NCBI GenBank assembly: GCA_903913365.1
Contig: CAIWKW010000139.1
Location: 1 to 19,723, forward strand
Origin: Candidatus Doudnabacteria bacterium
GTDB lineage: Bacteria; Patescibacteriota; Doudnabacteria; UBA920
Length of the DNA stretch: 19,723 nt
Direction: 5' to 3'
Position 1 is the stretch's first letter, and every line of letters begins with the position of its first letter. This document shows, piece by piece, positions 7,199 to 13,320 of the stretch. The position numbers and the translations under genes are program-made. The notes under the pieces are model-generated. The model saw only the letters and a list, made by a program, of their open reading frames with translations, was not told the origin of the DNA and did not search any database.

Positions 7199-7723
7199 AT
7201 GTACGATCTTATCATCATCGGCGCCGGCCCTGCGGGCTTAAGCGCCGGGATTTATTCGGCTAAAAATAAAATAAAAACTTTGGTCTTGGCCAAAGAGTTT
7301 TCTGCTTTGGAAGTTAAAGACAATGCCGGTCTTATTACTTATAAAGGGATAAAAGAAAAATTTGAAGCGGAGATATCCAAAAATCCGGAATTTTTAAAGT
7401 TGGAGCTTGGCCAAGAGGTAGTGGCTTTGGAAAAAAATATTGTCAGTTTTTCTGTTGAAGTAAAAAGCGGGACTTTGTATTACTGTAAAGCCGTTATTAT
7501 TGCCGCGGGAAAAAAAGTATCGGGCGAATCGGAAACGGATTTTGAGCTGTTAACGCTTAAGGATCAAGAGGGGGAGATAAAAGTGGGCACGGATATGAAG
7601 ACAAATATTTCCGGAATTTTTGCAGCCGGCGGAGTTGTTTCTTCGCCATTTACCGACGTTTTAATTAGCGCCGGAGAAGGCGCAAAAGCGGCAATTTCGG
7701 CAAACAGCTTTCTTAAAAGTTAA
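7199..7723 (+). CDS. FAD-only mini thioredoxin-reductase homologue
   Basis: A 174-aa flavoprotein related to TrxB. The N-terminal FAD motif is intact (IIIGAGPAGLSAGIYSAK, 5-22), and a C-terminal FAD segment GIFAAGGVV is followed by a helix rich in Gly/Ala (ISAGEGAKAAISAN) matching TrxB. The whole NADPH domain with the CxxC pair (~115-245 in the window's TrxB) is missing. At about residue 105-118 the chain runs from the first FAD half (AVIIAAGKKV) into the second. The DNA shows no frameshift or remnant, so this is a designed-short or stably deleted protein rather than a fresh pseudogene. Without an NADPH site or redox Cys it needs another electron donor or a non-redox role. There is no Shine-Dalgarno sequence; the promoter is at 7096-7123. 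Confidence 0.82.
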   Translation: MYDLIIIGAGPAGLSAGIYSAKNKIKTLVLAKEFSALEVKDNAGLITYKGIKEKFEAEISKNPEFLKLELGQEVVALEKNIVSFSVEVKSGTLYYCKAVIIAAGKKVSGESETDFELLTLKDQEGEIKVGTDMKTNISGIFAAGGVVSSPFTDVLISAGEGAKAAISANSFLKS

Positions 7724-7744
7724 ACTTTCCATAAATTTACAATA

Positions 7745-7753
7745 TGCTATAAT
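7745..7753 (+). promoter_or_regulatory. Extended -10 promoter of the 7.76-8.41 kb unit
   Basis: TGC-TATAAT (TATAAT at 7748-7753) is an extended -10 element. No good -35 is seen at 17 bp. Transcription would begin near 7760. The same ATGCTATAAT string recurs at 14571-14580. Confidence 0.6.
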
Positions 7754-7775
7754 GGAGGTGCAGAGCGTTAATCTG

Positions 7776-7868
7776 ATGCATATGAATGAAGGTTTTCCAA
7801 AATTTACCGGCCAAGCACAGGAATACTGCCAAAGCTTTGCGTTTAAATCAATTGTTCGCACCCCTTAG
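7776..7868 (+). CDS. Possible 30-codon leader ORF
   Basis: A short frame from ATG 7776 (second in-frame ATG at 7782) to TAG 7866-7868. It lacks a well-placed Shine-Dalgarno sequence; GGAGGTG at 7754-7760 is too far away unless the GTG at 7758 or other upstream codons are used. Its stop falls inside the 5' arm of the hairpin at 7861-7883, which is the geometry of a leader-peptide attenuator. No residue is enriched. Another frame is also open (7786-8001). Coding is doubtful. Confidence 0.25.
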   Translation: MHMNEGFPKFTGQAQEYCQSFAFKSIVRTP

Positions 7869-7887
7869 CCGTAAAGCAAGGGGTTTT
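7861..7887 (+). terminator. Possible attenuator hairpin before the 77-aa ORF
   Basis: CCCCTT (7861-7866) and AAGGGG (7878-7883) form a stem with extra GC/GC inner pairs, followed by TTTTATT. It lies within the transcript starting near 7760, ahead of the 7914 ORF, so it may reduce read-through to that gene. Confidence 0.45.
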
Positions 7888-7913
7888 ATTGTGCCCGAGA
7901 TTGAAGGAGGGTT

Positions 7914-8147
7914 ATGGGTTCACTTTTTCTCTGTCATCAAAATGGCTTACATGGGAGAGATCCCCACATTCGTGTGGGTCCGCTCACAGCAGAAATTGTA
8001 GCTCCGGTTTTAGAGCAAAAACCGGTTCCTCGATCAAAAAAGCCTAAAGCAAAGAGCTGTAAACCTAATCGCAGGCCGGCAGGCTGGCTTGCTAAAATGG
8101 TATACCGGGCTTCCGCGGATGAGATAGAGGCAATATTAAGCTTTTAG
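7914..8147 (+). CDS. Small basic protein, unknown function
   Basis: A 77-aa protein that is Lys/Arg/Pro rich in the middle (KPVPRSKKPKAKSCKPNRR), with no transmembrane segment and no recognised family. The central stretch looks disordered and nucleic-acid-binding-like; the end (WLAKMVYRASADEIEAILSF) could be a short helix. The start is chosen because GAAGGAGG at 7903-7910 precedes the ATG, a stronger Shine-Dalgarno sequence than at nearly any other gene here. An overlapping frame (7786-8001) has no such signal. It lies in one transcription unit between the promoter at 7745-7753 and the terminator at 8368-8415, followed by ~220 nt of structured RNA. Function is unknown. Confidence 0.55.
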   Translation: MGSLFLCHQNGLHGRDPHIRVGPLTAEIVAPVLEQKPVPRSKKPKAKSCKPNRRPAGWLAKMVYRASADEIEAILSF

Positions 8148-8151
8148 TTTT

Positions 8152-8360
8152 TTGTCAGCCGCGGGCTGGCAGGTGTTAACGTCCGAACCCGGAAAGGATA
8201 CCCTATGGCTGAATTCATTGAAGGCTTAAGGAACGACTCTGATTAAAAGGGGGTGATCTAATCTGCGTCCCGGGTACCGTTGAACCCCGAGGTGGTGCCA
8301 ATAAGCACTGATAAGGTTTTGGTGTTTATTCACTAGTTTGGCTACCAGGCACAAAATAGT
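8152..8360 (+). ncRNA. Candidate structured RNA region (no known family recognised)
   Basis: GC-rich, largely non-coding sequence between the 77-aa ORF and a strong terminator. Visible helices: CAGCC-GCG-GGCTG near 8159-8171; ACCCGG (~8187-8192) with CCGGGT (~8269-8274), with AACG/CGTT outside it; AATAAGCAC (8300-8308) with GTGTTTATT (8322-8330); and GTGCC (8295-8299) with GGCAC (8348-8352) enclosing the last. A 13-codon ORF (ATG 8205 to TAA 8246) with GGAAAGGA six bases before its ATG lies within the long-range ACCCGG/CCGGGT helix. I compared it by eye with tmRNA, RNase P, SRP and 6S RNA and saw none of their conserved motifs. It may be a structured 3' UTR, an orphan ncRNA or a cis-regulator. 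Confidence 0.4.
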
Positions 8361-8367
8361 CAGACAA

Positions 8368-8415
8368 AGGGCTCTTGAAACTTCACAAGAAGTTTTGGGA
8401 GCCCTATTTAATTTT
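8368..8415 (+). terminator. Strong intrinsic terminator
   Basis: AGGGCTC (8368-8374) pairs with GAGCCCT (8399-8405). Inside, GAAACTT pairs with AAGTTTT around a short loop, followed by ATTTAATTTTT. It ends the unit started near 7760 and insulates the promoter at 8427. Confidence 0.85.
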
Positions 8416-8426
8416 TACACGTAATA

Positions 8427-8455
8427 TTGACGTAAAAAGCCGGTGAAGGTATAAT
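8427..8455 (+). promoter_or_regulatory. Consensus sigma70 promoter of the repeat surface protein
   Basis: TTGACG (8427-8432) and TATAAT (8450-8455) with exact 17-bp spacing. The predicted start near 8462 gives a ~23-nt leader with no Shine-Dalgarno sequence before ATG 8485. Confidence 0.8.
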
Positions 8456-8484
8456 ATAAAGTCAAGAATTAACCAAATAAATAT

Positions 8485-11175
8485 ATGAATAAACTTATAA
8501 AAAGCCTTATTTTAGGCACTTTTATCGTGGCAGTATCGGTTTTTGCCAGCCCGGCTCAAGCCTCCACTCCAATTTTGTCCGCCACTTATCAGGGATCAGG
8601 CTCTCAAAATGCGCTGATTACCGTCACCAACGCCAATCCTTATTCCACAATAAATTTAAGTTATCGCCAAAGCAGCTCTTTGTGGACGGTAGTAAATAAC
8701 ATTGGCCAAACTGATCAAAGCGGTTATTTTACCCAGTCCATTAGCATGCCTTCCGACGGAACAGGAAGCTCTATACAAATGTACGTTGTTGTCGGCGGGC
8801 TCCAGTCTTCCACGGTCTCGGTTTATGCCAATGGCTACAGCGGCGGATGTACTTATAATTGCGGCACTCCTTACGGATTATCTTTAAGCCAAAACAGCTT
8901 GAGTGTGGCCGCAGGGCAAAGCGCTTCTGTTACGGTTACCAATGCTTATTCTTACGGCTATAGCAGCAATGCTTACATTTCCAGCAATTCCAACTCAAGC
9001 GTTGCCACTGCCTCTGTCTCGGGAAATTTAATTACCGTTTACGGAGTTTCCAGCGGCAGTGCCAATATTTCCGTTTGCCAGAGTAGCGGCAGCAGCGCCT
9101 GTGCGACTTTGTATGTTACGGTTACGGGCTACAGCAACGGCGGGTGCGGTTATTATGGCTGCAGTGTGGGAGGATTAACTTTGAGCCAGACAAGTTTAAG
9201 CCTGACTCCGGGACAAAGCGGAACAGTAACAGTTTCATTGCCTTATCCGATTTACAGTACAAACACTTTTTATGTCTCCAGCAACTCAAATACTTCCGTG
9301 GCTACAGCCAGCGCCAGCTATAATCAAGTTACCGTTTATGGCGTAAGCGCAGGCAGTACGAGTATTTATATTTGTTCCAATTCCGGCAGTACGGTTTGTG
9401 CCACGCTCTACGTTACAGTAACCGGTGTTTTGGGAGCCAACACTAATTTGTGGTTTAACCCGGGCAGCGCCAGTTTGTATGCCGGACAAAGTTTGGCCGT
9501 GTCCATAAACAGCAGCTCTTATTCTACCGGTTCATACTATGGCAGCAGCCCTTATTACTATATTTCTTCCAACAGCAATTCCGGCGCAGTCACCGCAAGC
9601 GTAAGCGGCACTGTGTTGAACCTTTATGCAAACCAAAGCGGCAGCAGCACAATTACGGTTTGCAGCTCCTCTTTAAGCTTTTGCGGGACAATATATGCAA
9701 CCGTTACCGGTGGCTCAAGCGGAACATTGTCTCTCAGCCAAACCAGTATGAGCCTTAGTGCCGGCCAGAGCTCAAGTGCCACAATTTACGGGAGCGGCAG
9801 CTATTATGTTTCCAGCAACAGCAATTCCAGCATCGCCTCCGCCAGCGTTACCGGAAGTATTTTGTACGTTAACGGCCTGACCAACGGCAGCAGCACAATT
9901 ACGGTTTGCCAAAGCAATTACAGTTCCCAGTGCGCAAATTTATTTGTTACCGTAACCGGTTATGGCGGAGGATCTACAATTTGGTTTAGTCCATCCTCGG
10001 TCAATTTAAATTTGGCGCAAACTATGACGGTGTCAATTACCGGTGGCAATAATTACTACACCAACAATTATTATGTTTCCAGCAATTCCAACTCTGCAGT
10101 GGTAACGGCCAGCATTACCGGCAATAACTTATATGTTTACGGCAATGGCATAGGCAACTCCAGCCTTGTAATTTGCCAATCGGGCTACAGCAATTGCGGC
10201 ACCTTGTATATAACAGTAGGAATAAACTATAACGGCGGCTCGCTTTCCTTAAGCCAGACCAGCGTAAACTTGTCGCTTTATCAAACTTCAAATGTTACCA
10301 TTTACGGCGGAGGCAGCAATTATATCTCCAGCAATTCCAATGCGGGTGTGATCACAGCAACTATTTCCGGAAATTTGCTGACTTTATATGCCAACAGCAC
10401 CGGAAGCACAACTGTTGTGATTTGCCAGAACAGCTCCGTTTCCTGCGCCAACTTATATGTTACCGTTGGCGGAAGCAGCAGCAATATAATTTTGAGCCAA
10501 TATAGCCTGGGTTTAAATGCGGGACAGAGCGCCACGGTAAATGTCTCGGGTGCCGGAGGCTACGGGTATTATATTTCCACCAACAGCAACCCCGGAGTTG
10601 TAAGTGCCAGCTTTAACGGCAGCGTAATAACCATTTATGCAATTGCCAACGGCAGTTCAACTTTGCAAATTTGTCAGAACAATGCCAGCTCCTGCCAGAG
10701 TTTATATATAACAGTAGGAAGCGGTTATTCTTATAGCGGCGGCAATGGCTTGTCATATCAGGGAGGATCCGGCAGCAGCGTGCTTGGCGCAAGCACTTAT
10801 CCAAACGGCCAATTAATTTCCGAAGGCCAGACGGTTTATATGGTTTATAAAAATACCAAAACAGCTTTTGCCTCGTCTTACGCGTTTACCGGGCTCGGCT
10901 TTAGTTTTAATAATGTGATGCAAGTTGGCAGCAGCGGTTTGGTTAATTCCGGATTTACCGTTACCACGCCTTATGCCAGCCATCCCTGGGGTAGTTGGAT
11001 TAAAAGCGGCAGCACAGTTTATTTTGTTCACGAGACCGGACTGATTCCGGTTCCGGACTGGAGCACTTTTGTCGGCAATGCCGGCCAGGCCAGCTTTATT
11101 GTTAAAGCCAACTCATACGATTTTAAACTGCCAATTCTTGCCTCAATGACAATGGGCGATTCCAGATTACAATAG
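8485..11175 (+). CDS. Large secreted seven-repeat Ig/BIG2-like surface protein
   Basis: An 896-aa exported protein. The signal peptide is ~1-26 (hydrophobic core FIVAVSVFA, cleavage near AQA-ST). An N-terminal beta domain is ~28-115. Seven repeats of ~80-90 aa follow, at ~131-215, 230-314, 321-409, 414-492, 498-579, 586-662 and 667-745. Each has an opening LSLSQTSLSLxxGQS-like strand, the near-invariant (S/T)SNSN-type motif (SSNSN in six, STNSN in the last), a TASVSGN segment, and a C...C pair before LYVTVTG. This is the pattern of bacterial Ig-like (BIG2-type) domains. Cys pairs likely form one disulfide per repeat; two linkers carry extra close Cys (GGCTYNCG, CGYYGC). The C-terminus (~772-876) has two modules with G-x-T-V-Y-x-V then aromatic/hydrophobic residues, seen by recollection in CPR exported proteins. 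Composition is Ser/Asn/Gly/Tyr rich and Lys poor in the array. An adhesion, pilus-like or cell-surface role is inferred. Confidence 0.85.
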   Translation: MNKLIKSLILGTFIVAVSVFASPAQASTPILSATYQGSGSQNALITVTNANPYSTINLSYRQSSSLWTVVNNIGQTDQSGYFTQSISMPSDGTGSSIQMYVVVGGLQSSTVSVYANGYSGGCTYNCGTPYGLSLSQNSLSVAAGQSASVTVTNAYSYGYSSNAYISSNSNSSVATASVSGNLITVYGVSSGSANISVCQSSGSSACATLYVTVTGYSNGGCGYYGCSVGGLTLSQTSLSLTPGQSGTVTVSLPYPIYSTNTFYVSSNSNTSVATASASYNQVTVYGVSAGSTSIYICSNSGSTVCATLYVTVTGVLGANTNLWFNPGSASLYAGQSLAVSINSSSYSTGSYYGSSPYYYISSNSNSGAVTASVSGTVLNLYANQSGSSTITVCSSSLSFCGTIYATVTGGSSGTLSLSQTSMSLSAGQSSSATIYGSGSYYVSSNSNSSIASASVTGSILYVNGLTNGSSTITVCQSNYSSQCANLFVTVTGYGGGSTIWFSPSSVNLNLAQTMTVSITGGNNYYTNNYYVSSNSNSAVVTASITGNNLYVYGNGIGNSSLVICQSGYSNCGTLYITVGINYNGGSLSLSQTSVNLSLYQTSNVTIYGGGSNYISSNSNAGVITATISGNLLTLYANSTGSTTVVICQNSSVSCANLYVTVGGSSSNIILSQYSLGLNAGQSATVNVSGAGGYGYYISTNSNPGVVSASFNGSVITIYAIANGSSTLQICQNNASSCQSLYITVGSGYSYSGGNGLSYQGGSGSSVLGASTYPNGQLISEGQTVYMVYKNTKTAFASSYAFTGLGFSFNNVMQVGSSGLVNSGFTVTTPYASHPWGSWIKSGSTVYFVHETGLIPVPDWSTFVGNAGQASFIVKANSYDFKLPILASMTMGDSRLQ
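8875..10719 (+). repeat. Seven-unit tandem protein repeat array
   Basis: Coding repeats of ~230-270 nt diverge at DNA level but keep recurring TCCAGCAA-type blocks for the SSNSN motif and ACGGTT/GTTACC-type blocks for the TVTV strand. Divergence suggests an old amplification rather than recent slippage. Units 1 and 2 carry extended Cys-rich linkers that units 3-7 lack. Confidence 0.8.
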
Positions 11176-11214
11176 AAAATAGACACAGATAATAAAACAT
11201 ATTAACACGGATAT

Positions 11215-11242
11215 AAAACTCTTCCGAAGCAGGAAGGGTTTT
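11215..11242 (+). terminator. Terminator-like hairpin after the surface-protein gene
   Basis: AAAACTCTTCC (11215-11225) and GGAAGGGTTTT (11232-11242) form an 11-bp stem with one G-U pair. The T-tract is only the end of the stem itself, so its strength is uncertain. Confidence 0.55.
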
Positions 11243-11272
11243 ATAAATGTTTAATGACGTAATAAGAATATA

Positions 11273-11301
11273 AAAAAAGATGACCCGAGGAACTCGGGTC
11301 A
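11273..11301 (-). terminator. Intrinsic terminator of the DUF2784-like gene
   Basis: TGACCCGAG-GAA-CTCGGGTCA (11281-11301) is a perfect stem. On the minus strand it is followed by TCTTTTTTT (complement of 11272-11280). It overlaps the 3' end of the minus-strand CDS by about 3 bases. Confidence 0.85.
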
Positions 11302-11661
11302 CTTTACAAAAAAACGCACATACACGGGAATAAGCATTATGCCTATCAACAGAACATGAAAGAGTGTTGTATTTATATGCTTTCCGGTGAGTTTGTGATA
11401 GTAGTGGACCATCCACGATCCTTCAAACGGAGTTTTGTTTTCGAGTTTGCGCAAGCGGTTTTCCCATTTAGTCAGCGGGCATCCTTTAAACAGCGGCCAT
11501 GAGATAAGCGTTAAAATGCTCATGGCAATAAAAATAGGAAAGAACTCTTGTGCAAAGAATTCCGGTGCCAGCCTTTTTATTTCGTACGAAGCAAGCGAAC
11601 ATCCAGTGAGCGAAAAAAGACATACACAGTGCAATGCGAAAACCCGCGTTGACTTGTTCAT
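11299..11661 (-). CDS. DUF2784-like small membrane protein
   Basis: A 120-aa protein. Residues ~7-24 look like a signal or first transmembrane segment with LTGC, which could be a lipobox-like cysteine or simply membrane-embedded. Further hydrophobic stretches lie at ~40-57 and ~98-117. The central CPLTKWENRLRKLE resembles the CPLTxxEN(R/x)LR signature of DUF2784 membrane proteins, whose function is unknown. The start is supported by GGAGAG just upstream of the ATG on the minus strand. A weak promoter-like pair (TTTACT, 17 bp, TAAACT) and a small palindrome (TTTACAT...ATGTAAA, 11680-11701) lie upstream. Its terminator directly overlaps the stop. It is an isolated single-gene unit. Confidence 0.7.
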   Translation of the reverse strand: MNKSTRVFALHCVCLFSLTGCSLASYEIKRLAPEFFAQEFFPIFIAMSILTLISWPLFKGCPLTKWENRLRKLENKTPFEGSWMVHYYHKLTGKHINTTLFHVLLIGIMLIPVYVRFFVK

Positions 11662-11717
11662 TTACTCTCCTTTGGCGAATTTACATAAGTTTAAATGTAA
11701 ACTAAATTAAAGTAAAG

Positions 11718-11752
11718 ACTAAAAATCCTCCCTAAAAATGGGAGGATTTTTT
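11718..11752 (-). terminator. Terminator of the rpsF-ssb-rpsR-efp operon (symmetrical)
   Basis: AAAATCCTCCC (11722-11732) and GGGAGGATTTT (from 11740) form a long stem with A/T runs on both sides, so it could work in both directions. The minus-strand operon ends ~82 bases before it; no plus-strand gene needs it. Confidence 0.75.
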
Positions 11753-11791
11753 AAAAACGTTTAAGATGTATGACTAAATTTATATCCAGAA

Positions 11792-11830
11792 TGTGCAAGA
11801 AAGATTGCTTCGCTTTGCCCGCAATGACAA
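11792..11830. repeat. Dispersed repeat remnant next to the efp stop
   Basis: On the minus strand the sequence reads TTGTCATTGCGGGC, then AAAGCGAAGCAATCTT. This has the pattern of the widespread dispersed repeat of form GTCATTGCGA...GAAGCAATC known from many bacterial genomes (recollection, not searched). It begins within ~4 bases of the efp stop. An ORF running through it (11793-12158) is a shadow of efp. Confidence 0.55.
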
Positions 11831-11833
11831 AAA

Positions 11834-12394
11834 TTATTGTGATGCGCGTTCCACGTATTCGCCGGTGCGGGAATCTATTCTTACCACGTCGCCTTCTTTA
11901 ATGAACATTGGAGTGTTAACAATGAGTCCGGTTTCCAGAGTTACGGGCTTGGTAATGCTGCCGCCGCTGTTGCCTTTGGTGTCAGGCGGAGCTTCGGTAA
12001 CTTTAAGCTCAATTTTAATCGGCAGTTCAATGGATACCGGCCTGTCATTAAAGCGCAAAATGCTTACTTCCATGCCTTCTTTCAAAAACTTTTCCTGTTC
12101 CAAGGTAACATCTTTGGCAATGTCCACGGTTTCAAAGGTATTGTTGTTCATGAAATGAGTGCCTTCTTCGTCGGCGTAAAGGAAATTGGCCTTTTCGCGG
12201 ACAACATCGGCTTCTTCTATGCTTTCGCCGAACTTAAAGGAATATTCATAAACTTTTCCGGTAATTACGTTGCGCAGCTTTGTTTGCATAACCGGCTTTC
12301 TTTGCGCGGTGCGCATGCGGTTGGACCAAATTACCATCACCGGTTGTTTTTCCCAGAGGATGATGGTCCCTATTTTCATGTCGTTTAAATCCAT
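11834..12394 (-). CDS. efp: Translation elongation factor P
   Basis: A 186-aa protein with the usual three beta-barrel domains. It binds between the P and E sites of stalled ribosomes and helps form Pro-Pro bonds. Recognisable parts: KLRNVITGKVYEYSFKFGE (domain I end), FMNNNTFETVDI, and the C-terminal signature KPVTLETGLIVNTPMFIKEGDVVRIDSRTGEYVER. The tip loop of domain I is unusual: at ~26-34 it reads RMRTAQRKP, where E. coli has VKPGKGQA, so the residue aligned with modified Lys34 is Gln31 (or Arg32 with a shifted loop). No epm or earP gene is in the window. It is the last gene of the rpsF-ssb-rpsR-efp operon. It lacks a Shine-Dalgarno sequence. Confidence 0.95.
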   Translation of the reverse strand: MDLNDMKIGTIILWEKQPVMVIWSNRMRTAQRKPVMQTKLRNVITGKVYEYSFKFGESIEEADVVREKANFLYADEEGTHFMNNNTFETVDIAKDVTLEQEKFLKEGMEVSILRFNDRPVSIELPIKIELKVTEAPPDTKGNSGGSITKPVTLETGLIVNTPMFIKEGDVVRIDSRTGEYVERASQ

Positions 12395-12410
12395 AAGATG
12401 AAAAAAAATT

Positions 12411-12492
12411 AAAAGTGTAAAGTTTAAAGTGACAAGTCGTAGAAAGTTCTGCAGTTACTTTTAACTTGTAACTTTTAACTTTCTACTCTTTT
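12411..12492. repeat. AT-rich palindromic spacer between rpsR and efp
   Basis: Left half AAAGTTTAAAGTGACAAGT...TAGAAAGT and right half ACTTTTAACTTG...ACTTTCTA are mutually complementary in several registers. Bases 12439-12482 match 12765-12808 at 42 of 44 positions. It fills the gap between the efp start and the rpsR stop. Confidence 0.65.
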
Positions 12493-12496
12493 GTTG

Positions 12497-12736
12497 CTAT
12501 GCAGCAACAAAAGGAAGCAGCGCCATGTGTCTGGCTTGCTTTAAAGATTTGGTCACCATTCTTTGGTGCTTTGGGCAGGTGCCGGTGCGCTTATGGTTTA
12601 AAATTTTGGCGTGCGGGGACATAAAGCGCCTGAGTGTGACGTTGTCTTTGTAATCCACGGTGCTTATTTTGTTGCTGCAAAAATAGCATTGCTTTTTTAC
12701 AGCGGGTTGGCTGTTGTTGTTATTGGATGGTCTCAT
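12497..12736 (-). CDS. rpsR: 30S ribosomal protein bS18
   Basis: A 79-aa protein of typical S18 length. Landmarks are the CYFC and VDYKD elements, VTLRRFMSPHAKILNHKRTGTC and the conserved K-HQR-(M/x)VTKSLKQARHMALLPF. Three or more Cys (CYFC, C in TGTC) could bind zinc, as in some S18 variants. It pairs with S6 on the platform of the 30S subunit. It lies between ssb and efp, separated from each by a palindromic AT-rich spacer, with no Shine-Dalgarno sequence at its ATG. Confidence 0.96.
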   Translation of the reverse strand: MRPSNNNNSQPAVKKQCYFCSNKISTVDYKDNVTLRRFMSPHAKILNHKRTGTCPKHQRMVTKSLKQARHMALLPFVAA

Positions 12737-12742
12737 AAGATT

Positions 12743-12815
12743 AGTGAAAAGTTAAAAGTGAAAAGTAGAAAGTTGTGCAGTTACTTTTAACTTGTAACTT
12801 TCAACTTTCAACTTG
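12743..12815. repeat. AT-rich palindromic spacer between ssb and rpsR
   Basis: A second copy of the rpsR/efp spacer: 12765-12808 matches 12439-12482 with two differences. AAAAGTTAAAAGTGAAAAGT on the left is complementary to the ACTTTTAACTTG and ACTTTCAACTTTCAACTT tracts on the right. Confidence 0.65.
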
Positions 12816-12818
12816 TAT

Positions 12819-13319
12819 TTAGAATGGTATGTCCTCTACGTTAATGTCTTCGCCTTGCTGAATGGTAGGGAGCTCTTCAGTAGGCGCTGGCTGGCTTAAA
12901 TCGGCTGCCGGAGCCATGGCTGCCGCCGGTCTTGGAGCGGAAGGGGATGAAGTGGAGCCTTGATAAGCCGGAGTGGAACCGGTGCCGGATTTGCCGCCGA
13001 GCATAATCATGTTATCGGCAATAATTTCCGTGCGGTTCTTTTTTTGTCCGTCTTTACCGTCCCAGGTGCGGGTTTGCAGTCTGCCTTCAATATAAATTTG
13101 GTTGCCCTTTTTTAAATATTGATGGACAATTTCCCCGAGTTTACGCCAAAGCACAACATTGTGGAATTCGGTTTGTTCAACTTTTTGTCCGGTGGCCTGG
13201 TTGGTGTAAACGTAAGAAGTGGCTACGCCAATTTGGCAAACGTTGACTCCGGAAGGAGTGGCCCGAAGTTCCGGGTCGCGGGTTAACCTGCCGATAATCA
13301 TTACTTTGTTTAAATCCAT
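12819..13319 (-). CDS. ssb: Single-stranded DNA-binding protein
   Basis: A 166-aa SSB that coats ssDNA during replication, repair and recombination. The OB fold spans ~1-108, with the standard start MDLNKVMIIGRLTRDPELR, the core WRKLGEIVHQYLKKGNQIYIEGRLQTR and TEIIADNMIMLG. A Gly/Ser/Pro/Ala-rich linker (~110-150) is followed by the acidic tip DINVEDIPF, which recruits partner proteins. It is the middle gene of the conserved rpsF-ssb-rpsR arrangement. There is no Shine-Dalgarno sequence; a perfect AT hairpin (AAATTATT-GTT-AATAATTT, 13321-13339) sits immediately upstream of its ATG. Confidence 0.96.
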   Translation of the reverse strand: MDLNKVMIIGRLTRDPELRATPSGVNVCQIGVATSYVYTNQATGQKVEQTEFHNVVLWRKLGEIVHQYLKKGNQIYIEGRLQTRTWDGKDGQKKNRTEIIADNMIMLGGKSGTGSTPAYQGSTSSPSAPRPAAAMAPAADLSQPAPTEELPTIQQGEDINVEDIPF

Positions 13320-13320
13320 A

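Noticed and set aside
7199..7723. Pseudogene of thioredoxin reductase
   Set aside because: The frame is intact, both FAD segments are preserved and it has its own promoter; missing domain remnants are absent.
7786..8001. 71-aa ORF overlapping the start of the 77-aa ORF
   Set aside because: No Shine-Dalgarno sequence, overlaps the possible attenuator, and the alternative frame at 7914 has a strong GAAGGAGG site.
8160..8360. tmRNA, SRP RNA, RNase P RNA or 6S RNA
   Set aside because: No tRNA-like ends or T-arm, no SRP GGAAG tetraloop region in the right context, no RNase P GAGGAAAGTCC core, and no 6S-like long central bubble seen.
11793..12388. Plus-strand ORFs opposite efp (11793-12158, 12155-12388)
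   Set aside because: They lie antisense to the clear efp CDS, lack Shine-Dalgarno sequences, and the first begins in a dispersed repeat. Shadow frames.
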